From Pisolithus tinctorius (Eukaryota > Basidiomycota > Agaricomycetes > Boletales > Pisolithaceae): a stretch of DNA of 64,000 nucleotides. The position numbers were made by a program, and so were the translations under genes. Positions 1 through 11,744 of this stretch are shown here, one piece after another. Below the pieces are notes generated by a model. That model ran no database searches. It was not told the DNA's origin and worked only from the letters and a program-made list of their open reading frames with translations. The stretch spans positions 5,518,001 through 5,582,000 of the forward strand of contig JANFAH010000002.1 of the NCBI GenBank assembly GCA_024663395.1, in the 5' to 3' direction. How positions within the stretch are numbered: the first letter of the stretch is position 1; every line of letters starts with the position of its first letter.

Positions 1-1176
1 AAGTAGCGGACCCTGACAAGTCCCACACCTGTTTATGGATAAGAAATGGGGCGAAATATACTGGGAGAAACACCGACTTTGACAGTATGGTCGAGGCTGC
101 CACTAACAATCCAGCTTTTACCCATCGAAGGGCTGGAATCGTCGCCCGTCCCGCCCGTTCCGGGGGTGGTACACCAGTCTAAGGAGAGAACTGCACCTGT
201 ATGTGCGACGGGAAGACGATCAAGCTGGCCACGCTGACCCATTTGGAGGTCCCAACGGTACATCGAACCGTTCTCGAGACCAACTACAGCCTGCAGCGGA
301 TGTAAGGTGCACGGCGAAAAGACAAGTGAACGAACAGAGGTCGGATGATGAATCCTCATTAAAGAACGAGACATGTCACGCAGATCCTGCAAAGTAGCAA
401 GTCTGTGAGATAGGCAATGCTTGTCAGCTAAAACCCCAGACGAACGTACCCAGACGCGCATGTCCCCGTCGGCGGAACCTGTGACACAGTAGTACGGTAC
501 GATCGTAGAGCACGAAAGTTTGTGAATAGAGCGAACGTGATTCTTGGTCTTCATCTCTGCGCAACAATGAAGAGATAACAAAAATACTGGGCAGACACGT
601 ACCGTACTTGGTACTGCCGGTTTTGTTTAAATCCCACATGATGAGTTCGCCGTTACGAGCGCTCGTCAGTATCTTGTTGTTATAACCTGCTGGATGTGAA
701 CTGCAAGAAGGACGGGAGGAACTGAGGGGACGTACTACCACAACACCACGCAACGTCTGTGCTGGCACTGTCGATCTTGAGACCGCTTCCATCCCATAAA
801 TTCCGAGATGCTTCAATACGGTGGCCACCGCGCCCGACGGCTGACTTGTGGTCCGAAGTCTGGGACTCGTCCTCCGCAGACAGACGCAATATCCGAAGGG
901 CTAGAGTGCGGCAGAATCAAGCAAGGGAGAAACACAAGTTCACAAGGCCAAATACCGACATTCCCGTCCAGCTACGATGCATCTCACTCCGTCTTCGCTC
1001 TTTGCGATGGTGCCACCTCCTTGGGATGTGGTACGAGGGAGGTGAACGTTTCGCACGGGTCCCTGATACCGACCATGGCTGCGTGAGTCTGAGAATAAGT
1101 CATTTGAGTACAATCGCAGTCGTTTCGGTGGTGGAATGTTGTAAGTCGAGGAACGTCTATGAGCTGCAGCATGCAT
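1..1176 (-). CDS. RTC1: RTC1/WDR24-like WD40 protein of the SEA complex (N-terminal part, cut by window edge)
   Basis: The reverse strand gives a WD40 beta-propeller matching the RTC1 (Sea2)/WDR24 family, a subunit of the SEACIT/GATOR2 complex that regulates TORC1 at the vacuole. Visible blocks in order are SEDGVRCIVAGRES, AVGRGGHRIEAS, STDVAW, NNKILTSARNGELIMWDLNK, HKLSCSTIVPYYCVTGSADG, VLSLDW and SGSLDHTVK. Exons are joined by introns at about 901-959, 690-738, near 550-602, near 370-430 and near 20-75; two of them use GTCGGT donors. With these splices the reading frame is continuous. The first in-frame ATG (position 1176) opens a short non-conserved leader. Only about 300 residues are present; the rest of the propeller and the C-terminal RING-like region lie left of the window. 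Family assignment is confident; the exact start is less so. Confidence 0.88.
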
Positions 1177-1476
1177 CAAGACTGGTGAGCATAAGAGTAC
1201 TCGCGTGCAGTGGTAAGTGGCGGGGTTACTTGATTTGGAAAATGGGCCCCTATCAATATGGAGTGATAAACAAACAAACCATAATAACAGATCGAGGAGA
1301 AGAGATTCCCTTTTCGAGCATCCGCGCTGCTCGTGGCCAGCGTCAGTGTGTCGTCGATTTCGTCTCGGAGGAAGGGGCCATCGCAGTTTGGTGGCAACAG
1401 GGTCGTCGAAGAAATCCCACTACAACCCATCAGAAAAGCCCAAGGACCGTCACGTTCACGGTTGCAAGGGTTAGCA
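1177..1476. promoter_or_regulatory. divergent intergenic region between RTC1-like and PHO91-like genes
   Basis: This 300-bp gap separates two start codons that point away from each other, so it must hold both promoters and 5' UTRs. I see no recognisable TATA box or other defined site, and nothing that looks coding. Confidence 0.5.
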
Positions 1477-4400
1477 ATGAAGTATAGGTACGTGCCAACA
1501 ACTACATGTCCGCCTATGCCCGTCCTCTCACCACTGTCTCAGCTCTGCTCTCAAATTCAACGCCGTCGCAGAATGGTGGGATGAGTACATTGCGTGCGTC
1601 GTGCTGTCCACGTGAACACGTACGAATCAGCGTTTTGACTCACTGACTCGATAGCTACGATGCACTAAAACAATATATATACCAACTCGAGAAACAACAA
1701 CACAAACCGACTCGCCCCTCCACCGACTTAGAGGCGAACGAACACACTTCCCTCATGGATAGCAATCTGACCACACCTGCTGTGGACACCTTGTTCGTAT
1801 CATTGTTGGATAAGGAGCTCATGAAGGTCACCTTGTTCTACGAACATCAAGAGAAGGAACTATTCGATGAGCTTGCCGCACTGGAGGACCTCATCAACGA
1901 ACAGGATGCAGCTGGTCTTACAGGGGGAGAACATTACATGGATTACGGCGAAGACGACGAAGACGAGGACGAAGACGACGAACATCCAGGTGAACATGTT
2001 CGCTTCGACCACGGCTCTATGCGACGTACTCGCAAGTCGAGTTCAGCTGGGTATAGCCGTCGAAGCACATCAGGTCAGATATTCAGCTCCCTTTTCCGGA
2101 TTTATTCATGGTTTCCCGGATAGCCTCTAGGCGCATGCACAGGTGGAGCATTTCGTCTACCGAAAGCGCCGCCAGAGACACAGAAAGTAATGCAATGCCC
2201 CTCAATCCCAATCAATCTTCCAGAGCACCCTCTGGAAGTCGTGAAGCCAACCCCTCCCAGTCCCCGATACGCAGAGTGCGTGCTTTGGCCTACAAGCTCC
2301 GTGGTATGAGGGATAGCGCAGCCTCCGTCGAAGACGAATCAGTCTGGACGTCGATGACAGACTACGCTCGGGATGTTCGCTTTTTGTTCAAGCGCCGCAT
2401 TACGAATCTTTTCGTTTCGTTTTCTTCGTTAAAGTCTTACGTTGAACTTAACTACTCGGGTTTCCGGAAGATACTGAAGAAGTAAGTTTGGACGGTTTTG
2501 ACTGAACCCACGAGCACTTACTCGTTACGGGAACAGATATGACAAAGTGCTGGACAGTGATGTAAGCCTAGTTAACCTGGTAGATCCGGCAGAGGTCTCA
2601 CTAGAAAACTTAGCTTCAAGGCCGGTACATGCACGAAGTCGTCGAGGATGCCATCCCTTTTACCCGAACGTCAAAGGACAAGCTCAATGGCGCGATCAAC
2701 CAACTTATCGGACTCTATGCTAAATGTGTCACGAGTGGCGACTCTTCTGTGGCCCTCCAGGAATTGAAACTCCACTTGCGCGAAAATATCGCTTGGGAGC
2801 GAAACACTGTTTGGCGGCAGATGATTGGGCAAGAGCGGCGCGGGGCGCTGGGTTCAAGTGCTGCTATCGCAGGGGCTACTGTCGTGGGTTACGAGGAGAA
2901 AGGGCTGGTCAACATCCGAACGCCACTAGGTAATATCAAGCTCACGACGAAACTACTTTACCTCTTCCTGGCTATTGCCATCTTCGCCATTTTACTGAAC
3001 ATAAAAGTCGTCGACAATCCCGAAGCCAACAAATGTTTTGCAATACTTGTGTTCAGTACTGTCCTGTGGGCATCAGAGGTAGGCGTCTATTCCTCACATG
3101 ATATGTGGGTGGTTGACCAGTAGCAGGCTATACCCCTCTTCGTTACCTCGACCTTTGTGCCCTTCTTACTCGTAATATTCAGAGTAATTAAGGCTGATGA
3201 TGGCACTGTAATGACGGCACCCGAAGCTACCAAGTAAGTTCTCCTTCTCCGTCGCACACCAACAAACAACATCCTCGGAATAGGTGGACATTCTCCGTCA
3301 TGTTCTCTCCAACTATCATGCTCCTTGTCGGAGGATTTACGATCTCATCCGCTCTGAGCAAGACTAATATTGATCGGATCCTCATCACTCGGCTTCTGAG
3401 TCTCGCCGGTTCAGATCCCAACACCGTTCTTTTGGCGTTCATGGGTGTGTCTTGCTTCGCAAGCATGTGGATCAGGTGGGTACAGGTCGTGTGCCTACTC
3501 TTTCATTGCCTCTGAAGATGGGAACAGCAATGTCGCTGCTCCGACTCTTTGTTTTACTTTGATTCGCGTATGTATTACTTCACCTTCCGCGTAGGTGATG
3601 TCCCTTCTGATTAGTTTTCGATAGCCTATTCTGCGAACCCTACCTGTCCATTCGTCTTTCGCGCCTTGCCTAATTGTGAGTGATACTATCCTTCAGGGTG
3701 CACAAGACACGAACAACTCCTAGATGGCAATTGCGCTCGCGGCCAACATCGGTGGACAAAGTTCACCTATTTCCTCCCCTCAAAACCTGATTGCTCTCCA
3801 AGCCATGGACCCCAAACTAGACTGGGCGAGTTGGTTCACTGTCTCCTTGCCAGTCTCCATCGTGTCGATCCTTGTCATCTGGTTACTCTTAATCGTCAGC
3901 TACCGACCCTCCCGCTCTCCGGATGGCGAAGGTGACATTGAAATCAAAGCTATCCGCCCAAATAAAGAAGCATTCACGCTAAAACAATATTGGGTCATTT
4001 TCGTTTGTCTGGCGACAATCGTGCTTTGGTGTGTCGAACATGAGATCGAGAGTTTGGTCGGCGATATGGGTATCATCGCCATCATACCTGTAGTCGCTTT
4101 CTTTGCTACGGGCGTGCTCAAGAAGGTTCGCGTGTCATGTGTTGCCTGTTGCTTTTGTGCATCCGAATTCAGATTTGCTATAGGATGACTTTGAGCAGTT
4201 CGCTTGGACGATCGTGTTCTTGGCAATGGGAGGGATCGCGCTTGGAAAGGGGGTTACCTCAAGCGGACTTCTCAGTACGGCCGACCAAGGCGTCTATCAA
4301 GCACTTGAGGGTAAACAATTGTACAGCATTGTACTCATTATCTCTGCCGTCGTATTGGTGCGTCATTTTTTGCTAGTTCGCACAAGTCGAGGAGTCTAAT

Positions 4401-4922
4401 AGTACGTTTCTTAAAGGTTATTTCCACTTTCATAAGTCATACCATTGCCAGCGTTCTTCTCGTCCCGATTGCGAAAGAAGTGGGGAAGAATATCCCAGGA
4501 GGCGACCGGTCGAATCTGCTTATATTTATCACGGCTTTAGTCTGCTCGACTGGAATGGGCATGCCAGTGTCTGGTTTCCCCAATCAAACTGCGTACGTCG
4601 TCCATGATGTTCCACCTCGTTCATTTTTGGCTAACCTCGATACTTTTTACTTTCTATGTGAATGGACAGAGCAACACAAGAAGATGACCTAGGTCGATTA
4701 TACCTTTCAAACGTAGATTTCCTTAAGAATGGCGTCCCCGCCAGTATAATTGCGACACTCGTAAGGCTCACTATTAGATCGACTATATTTAGGATCGCTC
4801 AGATGATGTCCCGCTAGGTCGTCGCTACCGTTGGCTTCGTCTTGATGATGGCCATAGGGTAAGTGTGGTTTCGCCACGAGACGAGAAGGTACATCTGATA
4901 ATTTTTTCTTCATAGCCTCTGA
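1477..4922 (+). CDS. PHO91: PHO91-like low-affinity phosphate transporter with SPX domain
   Basis: Sixteen exons sum to 2610 nt (869 aa): 1477-1487, 1543-1593, 1655-2073, 2124-2481, 2537-2561, 2614-3078, 3127-3233, 3284-3475, 3528-3567, 3625-3675, 3724-4125, 4184-4357, 4417-4592, 4670-4760, 4818-4858 and 4916-4922. The first two exons spell the canonical SPX start (MKYSSALKFN, then EWWDEYIAYDALKQYIYQLE); an 11-nt first exon explains why a start at the later Met would be wrong. SPX blocks continue with YVELNYSGFRKILKKYDKV and LHLRENIAWERNTVW to about residue 360. From about residue 395 a multi-span permease of the SLC13/DASS type follows, with NIGGQSSPISSPQN and STGMGMPVSGFPNQTAATQE. PHO87/90/91 proteins move inorganic phosphate; PHO91 acts at the vacuole, and SPX senses inositol pyrophosphates. 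An acidic Asp/Glu tract interrupts the SPX domain. PHO87/90 would be the alternative name. Confidence 0.93.
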
Positions 4923-5517
4923 GAGCGGAACATGTATGCAGGCATATCCGGGCGATTTGGGAACTCGTGCACCGACTGGGTTGTTGCGTTGTGGCGAGGA
5001 CCCGTTTAAATGCAAGGTAGCTTTGTTTGTGTCTGCTATCCTGTTGGTAGGTTATCGATAGCGCAAAAAAAAATAACATCATTTGGCTTTGCTTGCCGCT
5101 GGTTGACCCGTGATATGCTGAAGGGGATATTATACGACCAGATTACATGTGATCAGATGCATCTGGCTCATAAACTGTGGTCCATCTTTTCATCAAATGA
5201 AAAGTGGATATCAGTTCAGCATTGATATATATCTAACGGGTCGAAGCACTCGAGGCAAAGACGGGATACAGATAGCATTCGGAGCGTGAGTAAGCACGCT
5301 GACTCGGGCAGGTACAGAAAGGGGCGGCGACCAGGGCAGCGCTGCGAAGGAAAAGCGAAACTGGTAGAAATACAGACTGGCAGCCGAAACGCGAGAACGA
5401 CGAAACTGGAACTCTTCTGAAAGGCGAAACCTCACGACACTGAGAAGACTAAAAATACATGGACGAGGACCGACAAGCCAGAAAGCTGATAACGATGGGA
5501 GGAAGAAATGTAATGCT
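4923..5517. other. intergenic, no gene seen
   Basis: This is the 3' flank of the phosphate transporter gene up to the transposon target site. I see only short chance frames and no family motif. Confidence 0.6.
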
Positions 5518-5523
5518 CATCAG
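5518..5523. repeat. target site duplication, left copy (CATCAG)
   Basis: CATCAG lies directly before the first base of the left terminal inverted repeat. The identical hexamer follows the last base of the right one at 19352-19357. Confidence 0.8.
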
Positions 5524-5980
5524 TATGGCGTAAAATCTGCACATTTATTTTTCGCGGCCGCACCGCCACACCACCACGCCCATTCGGCCGCGTCGTTACT
5601 TGTCGCGGTCGCACAACCGCACTACCGCGCCCTCTCAACCGCGTCGTTACCTTCCGCAACCACGCCACCGCGCTCATTCGACCGCGTCATTACTTTTCGC
5701 GGTCGCGCAACCGCACTACCGCGCCCTTTCAGCCGCGTCGTTACCTTCCGCAACCACACCACCGCGCCCTCTCAGCCGCGTCGTTACCCTCCGCAACCAC
5801 ACCACTCGACCGCATGTCGCTTTATATATATATATATATATAATATAACCATACTATGTGTATATTCGTATATGCCTACATAACATAACAATCAATCCCT
5901 GCGCATTAATGATTGAATTTTGCATGAGGTATATAGAAACAACAATGATTGTATTGGCTAGTAAATTTACCAAGTGGTGG
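5524..5980 (+). repeat. left terminal inverted repeat with internal minisatellite
   Basis: This 457-bp arm matches the reverse complement of 18948-19351. From outside to inside it holds a short AT-rich end, a GC-rich minisatellite (about 5561-5815), a (TA)n run (5824-5842) and about 140 bp of unique AT-rich sequence ending TACCAAGTGGTGG. The minisatellite units begin CGCGTCGTTAC and alternate between a 43-bp form (CTTCCGCAACCAC) and a 51-bp form (TCGCGGTCGC). The minisatellite gives rise to open frames that are artefacts of the repeat. Confidence 0.92.
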
Positions 5981-6166
5981 CGAATGTGAATGTCTTCGTC
6001 TTCGATGACAAGGTGATCTCATATCAATGTTAGTCGTTTGACACGTTTGGGCAGACGTTATCGCTGGAAATCACAAATCACATTGAATGAAGCATTACGA
6101 ACATCAGTCTACTGTTAGGGACAGACGTATAGTGAGCAGGGAGGGGAGAGGGAATGGTTGGCAAGT

Positions 6167-7616
6167 TCACAGATCAATATCGGAGACATCATCATCCTTC
6201 AGCAACGTCGTTTGATCGAATTGAGCGGACCATGGGTTGGGCAGGGTGTTGTCATTGCTGTCAGACAGGAGCTCTTTCACCATCACCGGCCCAGAAATGG
6301 GCCCCGCAGGTTGACAAGGCCAGGTGGGCAGTGCGTTTGCGTTAACTGTAGATATTGCTCAGTTAGCATGTCGTCATAGAGCTGGGAACACATGACTTAC
6401 GATCCTTGCGTTTCTTGTGGAAGGACCGCCGATCCGTCGCCTCGGGGGAGGATAAGACGGTGATCGGGCGAGACCTCTTGCCTACTCGAAGAAAACCCAT
6501 TAATTCTGTTAGTAAAGATGATAGCGCTGGAAATCATTACCTGTCTCAGCCACGGCGTTGATGTTGAGCTCAGCGACAGAGCTCGAGAGTTCAATCACTT
6601 CACTCCCCTCGTCACTCATCGCCTCGATGTCCGTTCCCACAATGTCTGACTCAACTTTCCACTTGTTGAAAACAGCAAGTGGAACTGGGTTTCGGGTAAC
6701 TGTTCAAAAAATATGAGTGATCGCAACTATCGCGCCGTAGTGACGTACCAAACCACAAGTTACTATCGGCTATACTTGCCTTCTGACATCCCTTGAAACG
6801 AGCAAGAACAATACCGTTTGGGTGGACCGCTGTGGAGAGCTCGAGTTTCCCATTATTCGGAACAAGAAGTTGCCAGTCAGGTTGAGTCTGGGAAGCGGTA
6901 TTAGCCTGCTCACGATGTGCATCGAAATGTTCGAAGACTTTGGGGAACCAAGAACGAAGATGGGTGGTGACGTCATCATGGGACCACGATGTGTCAATTT
7001 CGATCGTTTGTTGCAGGTAACATCCATGATCTTTGAGCTGCTGGATGAATATCTTCCTATCTGCAAGCGGTAGGGGTAAGGGGTCTTTCAGCAACCGACC
7101 ATTAGCCTTGATTTCGATTTGCAATGTAAGAATCTGCACATTGGAATGAAGAAACAGACTTACATCCAATCCACAAGTTACGATGGCGACGGAACCGACA
7201 TGAAATTTCTGACTACTTGCGTGCCTCTGAGATGACACCTAGAATAGAATACTTAATCTGAACGATCCAGACGTACCACTGGAAATACTTGCCTTGCGCT
7301 CGGTAGTAGAAGTTGCCTTCTGGACTAGCTTTGAAGTTTTCGTTGCTAGCGCCTCGCGACGGGGATCCAATTGAGCAACCTGAGACAAGCCAGTGGGACG
7401 TTTGTTAGCAAGGCCTTTGAATATTCTCGCCACATTTGACGAGCCGGATACGGCAGGGTGAGGTTGGATGGCAACCGAGGTACCATCAGCATTGCGATGC
7501 TTGCTTATCCCATGCAGACATTCCAAGCAGTGGGCGGCGTTGTCTTTTTGGGCGAAGAACACTTCACAGTCGCAAGTACCATCACCGCCCCGGCAGAGGC
7601 CCTCCCTGGCTGGCAT
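6167..7616 (-). CDS. agaricomycete protein of unknown function, next to the integrase gene
   Basis: I cannot assign a function. The start at 7616 opens MPAREGLCRGGDG followed by a Cys-rich block (CDCEVFFAQ, CLECLHGISKHR) that looks like a small metal-binding motif. A conserved central region follows (VGSVAIVTCGL, LPLADRKIFIQQLKDHG, SWFPKVFEHFD). The C-terminus is acidic and Lys/Arg-rich (KRSRP, HKKRKD, DDDVSDIDL) and ends at 6167. Plausible introns lie near 6690-6750, 6485-6540 and 6350-6405. An in-frame TAG at 7239-7241 is either the end of an intron I could not phase or a CAG-to-TAG nonsense change. The family, as I remember it, is common and lineage-specific in mushroom genomes. Here it lies 81 bp downstream of the integrase gene on the same strand and inside the transposon, so it may be an accessory transposon gene. 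The gene may be degraded. Confidence 0.55.
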
Positions 7617-9205
7617 CAATATGGGCAAGAACAAATGGGGCGTAAAGACAGACGAACAGAGCACCGTGCAATTTATAATTGGTGCCAGCATACTAGATCA
7701 AAGTTTAAGACTTAGTAAGTAATATGACAATGTGGATAGAGCCTGGCACCATAGACGTGCCCGGGAATACCAAATTGAGTCTGCTAACAAAATGTCTACG
7801 TCTTTGGCCGCACGTCGACCAATGCGAATAGTTTCAATTGTCGGATATCCGTCCGAGCCCCACTCCGCTGGCATCAACCCGAAATTCTCTGGTGTGATGT
7901 CCTGAGCAATTACCTCACGAAGACCACTGAAAAAGATTAGCTCGTCTTCATCACTCCTAAACGGATTTCGAAGCGAGGGTACGTGCACGGCTTCATGGTT
8001 AATATGTACTTGCTGTTGATGTGCGATCACATCGGCCGTATCCGTTACTTCATCGTCAGCGAGGCCAAGTCCCTCAAGCTCTTCACGATCTTCACGATCT
8101 TGGTATACGCCAAACTTGATTTGACCTAACAGGCGCATATCCTTGTATATGTATATCACGGAATGAGTAGAGTAGTAAACTAACGAAACTGAAATCTTAC
8201 CTTGGGACTCTTGTTGTTAGCACTTGGGCCACCTATCGGGTGGCAATTCCACTCCTCTCAAAACACCTGACAATCGTGATTGATATCGTCGAGGAAAAGT
8301 ATATGGAGTAACCAGATATGCGACGTGTTGTCGACATCAAGCAAGTGAATACGTTCAAGCTGAGTGAAGAATGCGCGCCAGCGTCTGGCGAACTGAGATC
8401 CGACTTCGACCCACAAACGCTCAATACGACAATTTCAAGTTGATCTAGATTCATGTGTGATTAGCAACAATGAATACAAAAATAATGTAAAATATACTTA
8501 CGTTCCCCAGATAAACGAGCCTCGGTGGTGGCCATTCTTCATAATGATGTAGGTTGCGACGTCAAGGTTCTCACCACTGCGGTCTCCACGTACGCAGGAA
8601 GGCATACTATATTCTTCAATCGCTTGTTTAAATACGTGAAGGACAGTCGCCGACCGATTATTATCGCTAGCACGTATCGCAGTAACCTAAGAATGAATCA
8701 ACGAATGTTGCGAGTTAGACGACTGATAAACGTACCATGCGGCAAAACCCATCGATGAATCCATGGATAACGATCCCCCACTGAATCAATTTGTGGTGAC
8801 CGTCCATGTGCCATAACGCATTGGGCCGCTTGACATGATACTTGCGCCTGGTCTTTGTACGGCGGTCTCGTAAAGCTTGACCGAGGCGATCCACCCTAGA
8901 AAGCGACTGGATTACATGGCGATACTGAACGTGAACCCCCTGTGCCCGCATGAACCCAATGATATAACGAAGTCCAGATTCCGGCCGTCTCTTCTTAAAT
9001 TCCTTGACGAGATTGTCGAGGTCCGCATCGCTAATCTCAGTGTACGTACGCTCAATGCCGTGGCACCTCATGTAAAGGCGCAGAGTATTTCGATGGATTC
9101 CGAGAAGGCGCGTGAGTTCAGTGGAACGAATGTGTCTTGAGTTTGAAACGACCTCCTTGAGAATGTCGATGTCGATGACCTTCCTCGGCCGTCCTCATAA
9201 ACCGG

Positions 9206-9669
9206 TGTAGGGAACGAGTTCGAGTTCCCTAGGAGAATCCGTCTTGGTCAGGAGTTTAGGGGTGGAAGGACTTGTTTTATTTCTTGCCTTTGTTTGTGTG
9301 TTTGTACCCCTGGACTTGGTGACGAGCAGCCGCGTCGCTGACTAAGCACGTGTGCTGTGTTCGCGCGAGTTCAGTTTACCATAACAACGAAGTACATGTC
9401 ACAGGCCCTCAGTAGCAGGGTGATTTAGTCTCACAATTCAGCGAGTTTTTGAGGTTAGATTTATTACTTTGGGGAGTACCCAAAGTGCCAGGAGGACTGG
9501 CAAGAGTATTAGACAGGCACAGCTAAGTATCTTTTTTCTAGTTCGCATTTTTTACTTTTTTTACTACACTTCTTTCTCCAGAGAGAACCTCCCTTTTGGG
9601 TCGAGCACTAAACTCGCCCATTACTGACTATTACCATTATAGGTACATTCAATTTTACCTATTCCTACA
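9206..9669 (+). repeat. left LTR
   Basis: 464 bp, from TGTAGGGAACGAG to CCTATTCCTACA. It differs from the right LTR at about four single bases, three of them transitions at CpG sites. Confidence 0.95.
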
Positions 9670-9848
9670 TCTGGAGCCCACCGCGAGGGGGGTTCTGTTC
9701 GTTTTGGGGAAAGAAACCACCACTTTATCACCGCACGAAAGTTTTTCTGGATTAGGTTTGGACAAGCTAAGTGTTCAGAATCTCGATTCTAGCTACAGTC
9801 TACTCTCAGGAATTTGGAAAATTTTCAGAGTTATTTTTCGAGCAGCAA

Positions 9849-11744
9849 ATGTCAAGCAAGTGTCGAAGTCGAAGATCCCTCGAGCCGAGAAGCAAGTCCG
9901 AAGGGAAACTAATAGTCAAATTTTTGCGAAGAAGCCGTGAGAACGCGCCGAGAGAGCTCGAGGGAATGCCACCGAGGCACTCGAGGGGTGCACCATGGTT
10001 CTCGGGGTATGCATCTGACCTTTTTAGGTATTTCAGAGAGGTTCGAAGTCTTTGCGAGCGTGAGAATTGCTTCGATGACCAAGAATGGGCGAAATGGGTC
10101 TGCTGGTATGCAAGCAGCAAAGTCTCGGACTCATGGTATGAATTTGTCGAAGATCAGCTGAGTTGGCCAGAGTTCGCAGTGGCCATTGCATGCTTATATC
10201 CCAGATCTAGGGAATGGGATCAACAGTACTCGAGGAATGACCTTTACAGCCTCGTTGACAGCCGAGCAAGAAGAGAAGTTTGTACAGAGGAAGAACTAAT
10301 GAACTACAGACTTTATTTTCTAGATTTAGCAACGTATCTACGGGTTTCGAAGCAACTCGAGGCCGACAAGCTCGAAGACCTCTATTTACAAGGCTTCAAC
10401 AAGGAATTCCAGCGCGAAATTGTTCGGAAAATGCGACACGACAATCGACGGCGACACTTGGATGACCCATGGCCCATGCAGCAGGTAACATACACAGCAA
10501 CACGACTACTACACAAAGGATTTCGCTCGGAGCGAGCACGAACAAGCGCGGGAGACTACTATGAGCCACGAAGTGACCCAGAATCAAGTTCGGGCAGGCA
10601 ACGTCTATCTACGAAGTGTTTTCTGCCTACAGCTACACATGACTCGCTGACATCCAGTGTACAGGGATCTACAGAGTTATCAGGATACATAGAGTGCAAG
10701 AAAGTACCGAAGTTAGTTTCGACAAGTCGCGCGCAGCCACCGAGTTCATCCGAGAAGACAAATAGTGAGGACCGAAGCCCTGGCAGGCTCGTTGAAGCAG
10801 CCGCAGTGACCAGTTTTGAGACGAAAGAGTTTTTCTTGAGTACGAACAGAATACTGACTACTGAGTTACAGGAAGCAGTAGAACTCGAGCGAGTCGAACC
10901 TGCATTGGTGGAGGAACCACTCACAACAAAAGTCCCATTCGAATTCGAAGCGAACTACAACACTCAAAGGGGTTTTTCTTTTTGTTCGTATCGAGCTTCT
11001 CTGATGGCTACTGGTGTGTCACTACAGGAGTCCTACCTAAGAGGTCGAGGCAGTGAAAGGAGCAACCTTGGAGTTCCTGCAGTCAGCAGAAATACGCATC
11101 AGTTAACCAACGACCTATTCAGGTCAAAGATTCCGCTCGAATTCAAAGCCGAAAGGCTCGAAGAACACCCAAAGCCCACGGGAGTTGGAGTCGAAGGGCT
11201 CGAAGCACTCACAGGCAGTCTCGAAGTGGAAAGGTTGGCATACAAAGAGGTCGTTGACTCACACAGAGCGCCACAGCACATGAATCACATCAAGTCGAAG
11301 GTTATTGCGAGAAGAATTCAGATCGAGGAGCCATCGAGGCTCATTATACAAAGGAAGCCGCCGGATGAAGTTTTGCGAATCGAAATGTTGAGGCACGCGG
11401 CGAGGGTGGACGACCTCACACTCGAAGTGTTCCACAGCAGCGCGGGGCCAGCAATATATATTTTATTCGAGAATCCGTCGAGAGAATCGATGCGCGCACT
11501 CGGTATTAGGACTTGTAGAGGAAGTCCAGCGATGTTGACTAAGTGGAGTCACGTGACCGCTTTGCGCGTTGTGGCCACGCACACTCAAGTACTACATACT
11601 GACAACTATAGTGTTACAGGCTGGCTACGCGAGATCACGACAATCGGATACGAAGAATGGGGTGAACAAGGTACCATATGGAAACTACCACAACTACGAG
11701 CGACAGCGATGGTGACAAGAGCGACAACAACAACACGAGTGTGA
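9849..11744 (+). CDS. Gag-like protein of the LTR element
   Basis: This is a 631-codon open frame from the first ATG at 9849. Residues about 45-200 resemble the retrotransposon Gag (capsid) domain of fungal Ty3-type elements: SDLFRYFREVRSLC, WAKWVCWYASSKVSDSWYEF, LSWPEFAVAIACLYP and LYLQGFNKEFQREIVRKM. The rest is polar, Ser/Glu-rich and low in conservation, with no CCHC zinc knuckle that I can see. Gag would form the virus-like particle that packages element RNA. Many codon contexts end in TCGA, which gives the region a marked compositional signature (repeated CTCGA and TTCGA words) unlike the host genes. The frame appears intact here, although the element lacks pol. An upstream GTG in the same frame is unlikely to be the start. 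Confidence 0.7.
   Translation: MSSKCRSRRSLEPRSKSEGKLIVKFLRRSRENAPRELEGMPPRHSRGAPWFSGYASDLFRYFREVRSLCERENCFDDQEWAKWVCWYASSKVSDSWYEFVEDQLSWPEFAVAIACLYPRSREWDQQYSRNDLYSLVDSRARREVCTEEELMNYRLYFLDLATYLRVSKQLEADKLEDLYLQGFNKEFQREIVRKMRHDNRRRHLDDPWPMQQVTYTATRLLHKGFRSERARTSAGDYYEPRSDPESSSGRQRLSTKCFLPTATHDSLTSSVQGSTELSGYIECKKVPKLVSTSRAQPPSSSEKTNSEDRSPGRLVEAAAVTSFETKEFFLSTNRILTTELQEAVELERVEPALVEEPLTTKVPFEFEANYNTQRGFSFCSYRASLMATGVSLQESYLRGRGSERSNLGVPAVSRNTHQLTNDLFRSKIPLEFKAERLEEHPKPTGVGVEGLEALTGSLEVERLAYKEVVDSHRAPQHMNHIKSKVIARRIQIEEPSRLIIQRKPPDEVLRIEMLRHAARVDDLTLEVFHSSAGPAIYILFENPSRESMRALGIRTCRGSPAMLTKWSHVTALRVVATHTQVLHTDNYSVTGWLREITTIGYEEWGEQGTIWKLPQLRATAMVTRATTTTRV

Noticed and set aside
5600..5848. Arg/Pro/Thr-rich open frames in the left TIR, and their counterparts at 19080-19409
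   Set aside because: They are translations of the GC-rich minisatellite and occur in several frames at once; no start context or conservation.
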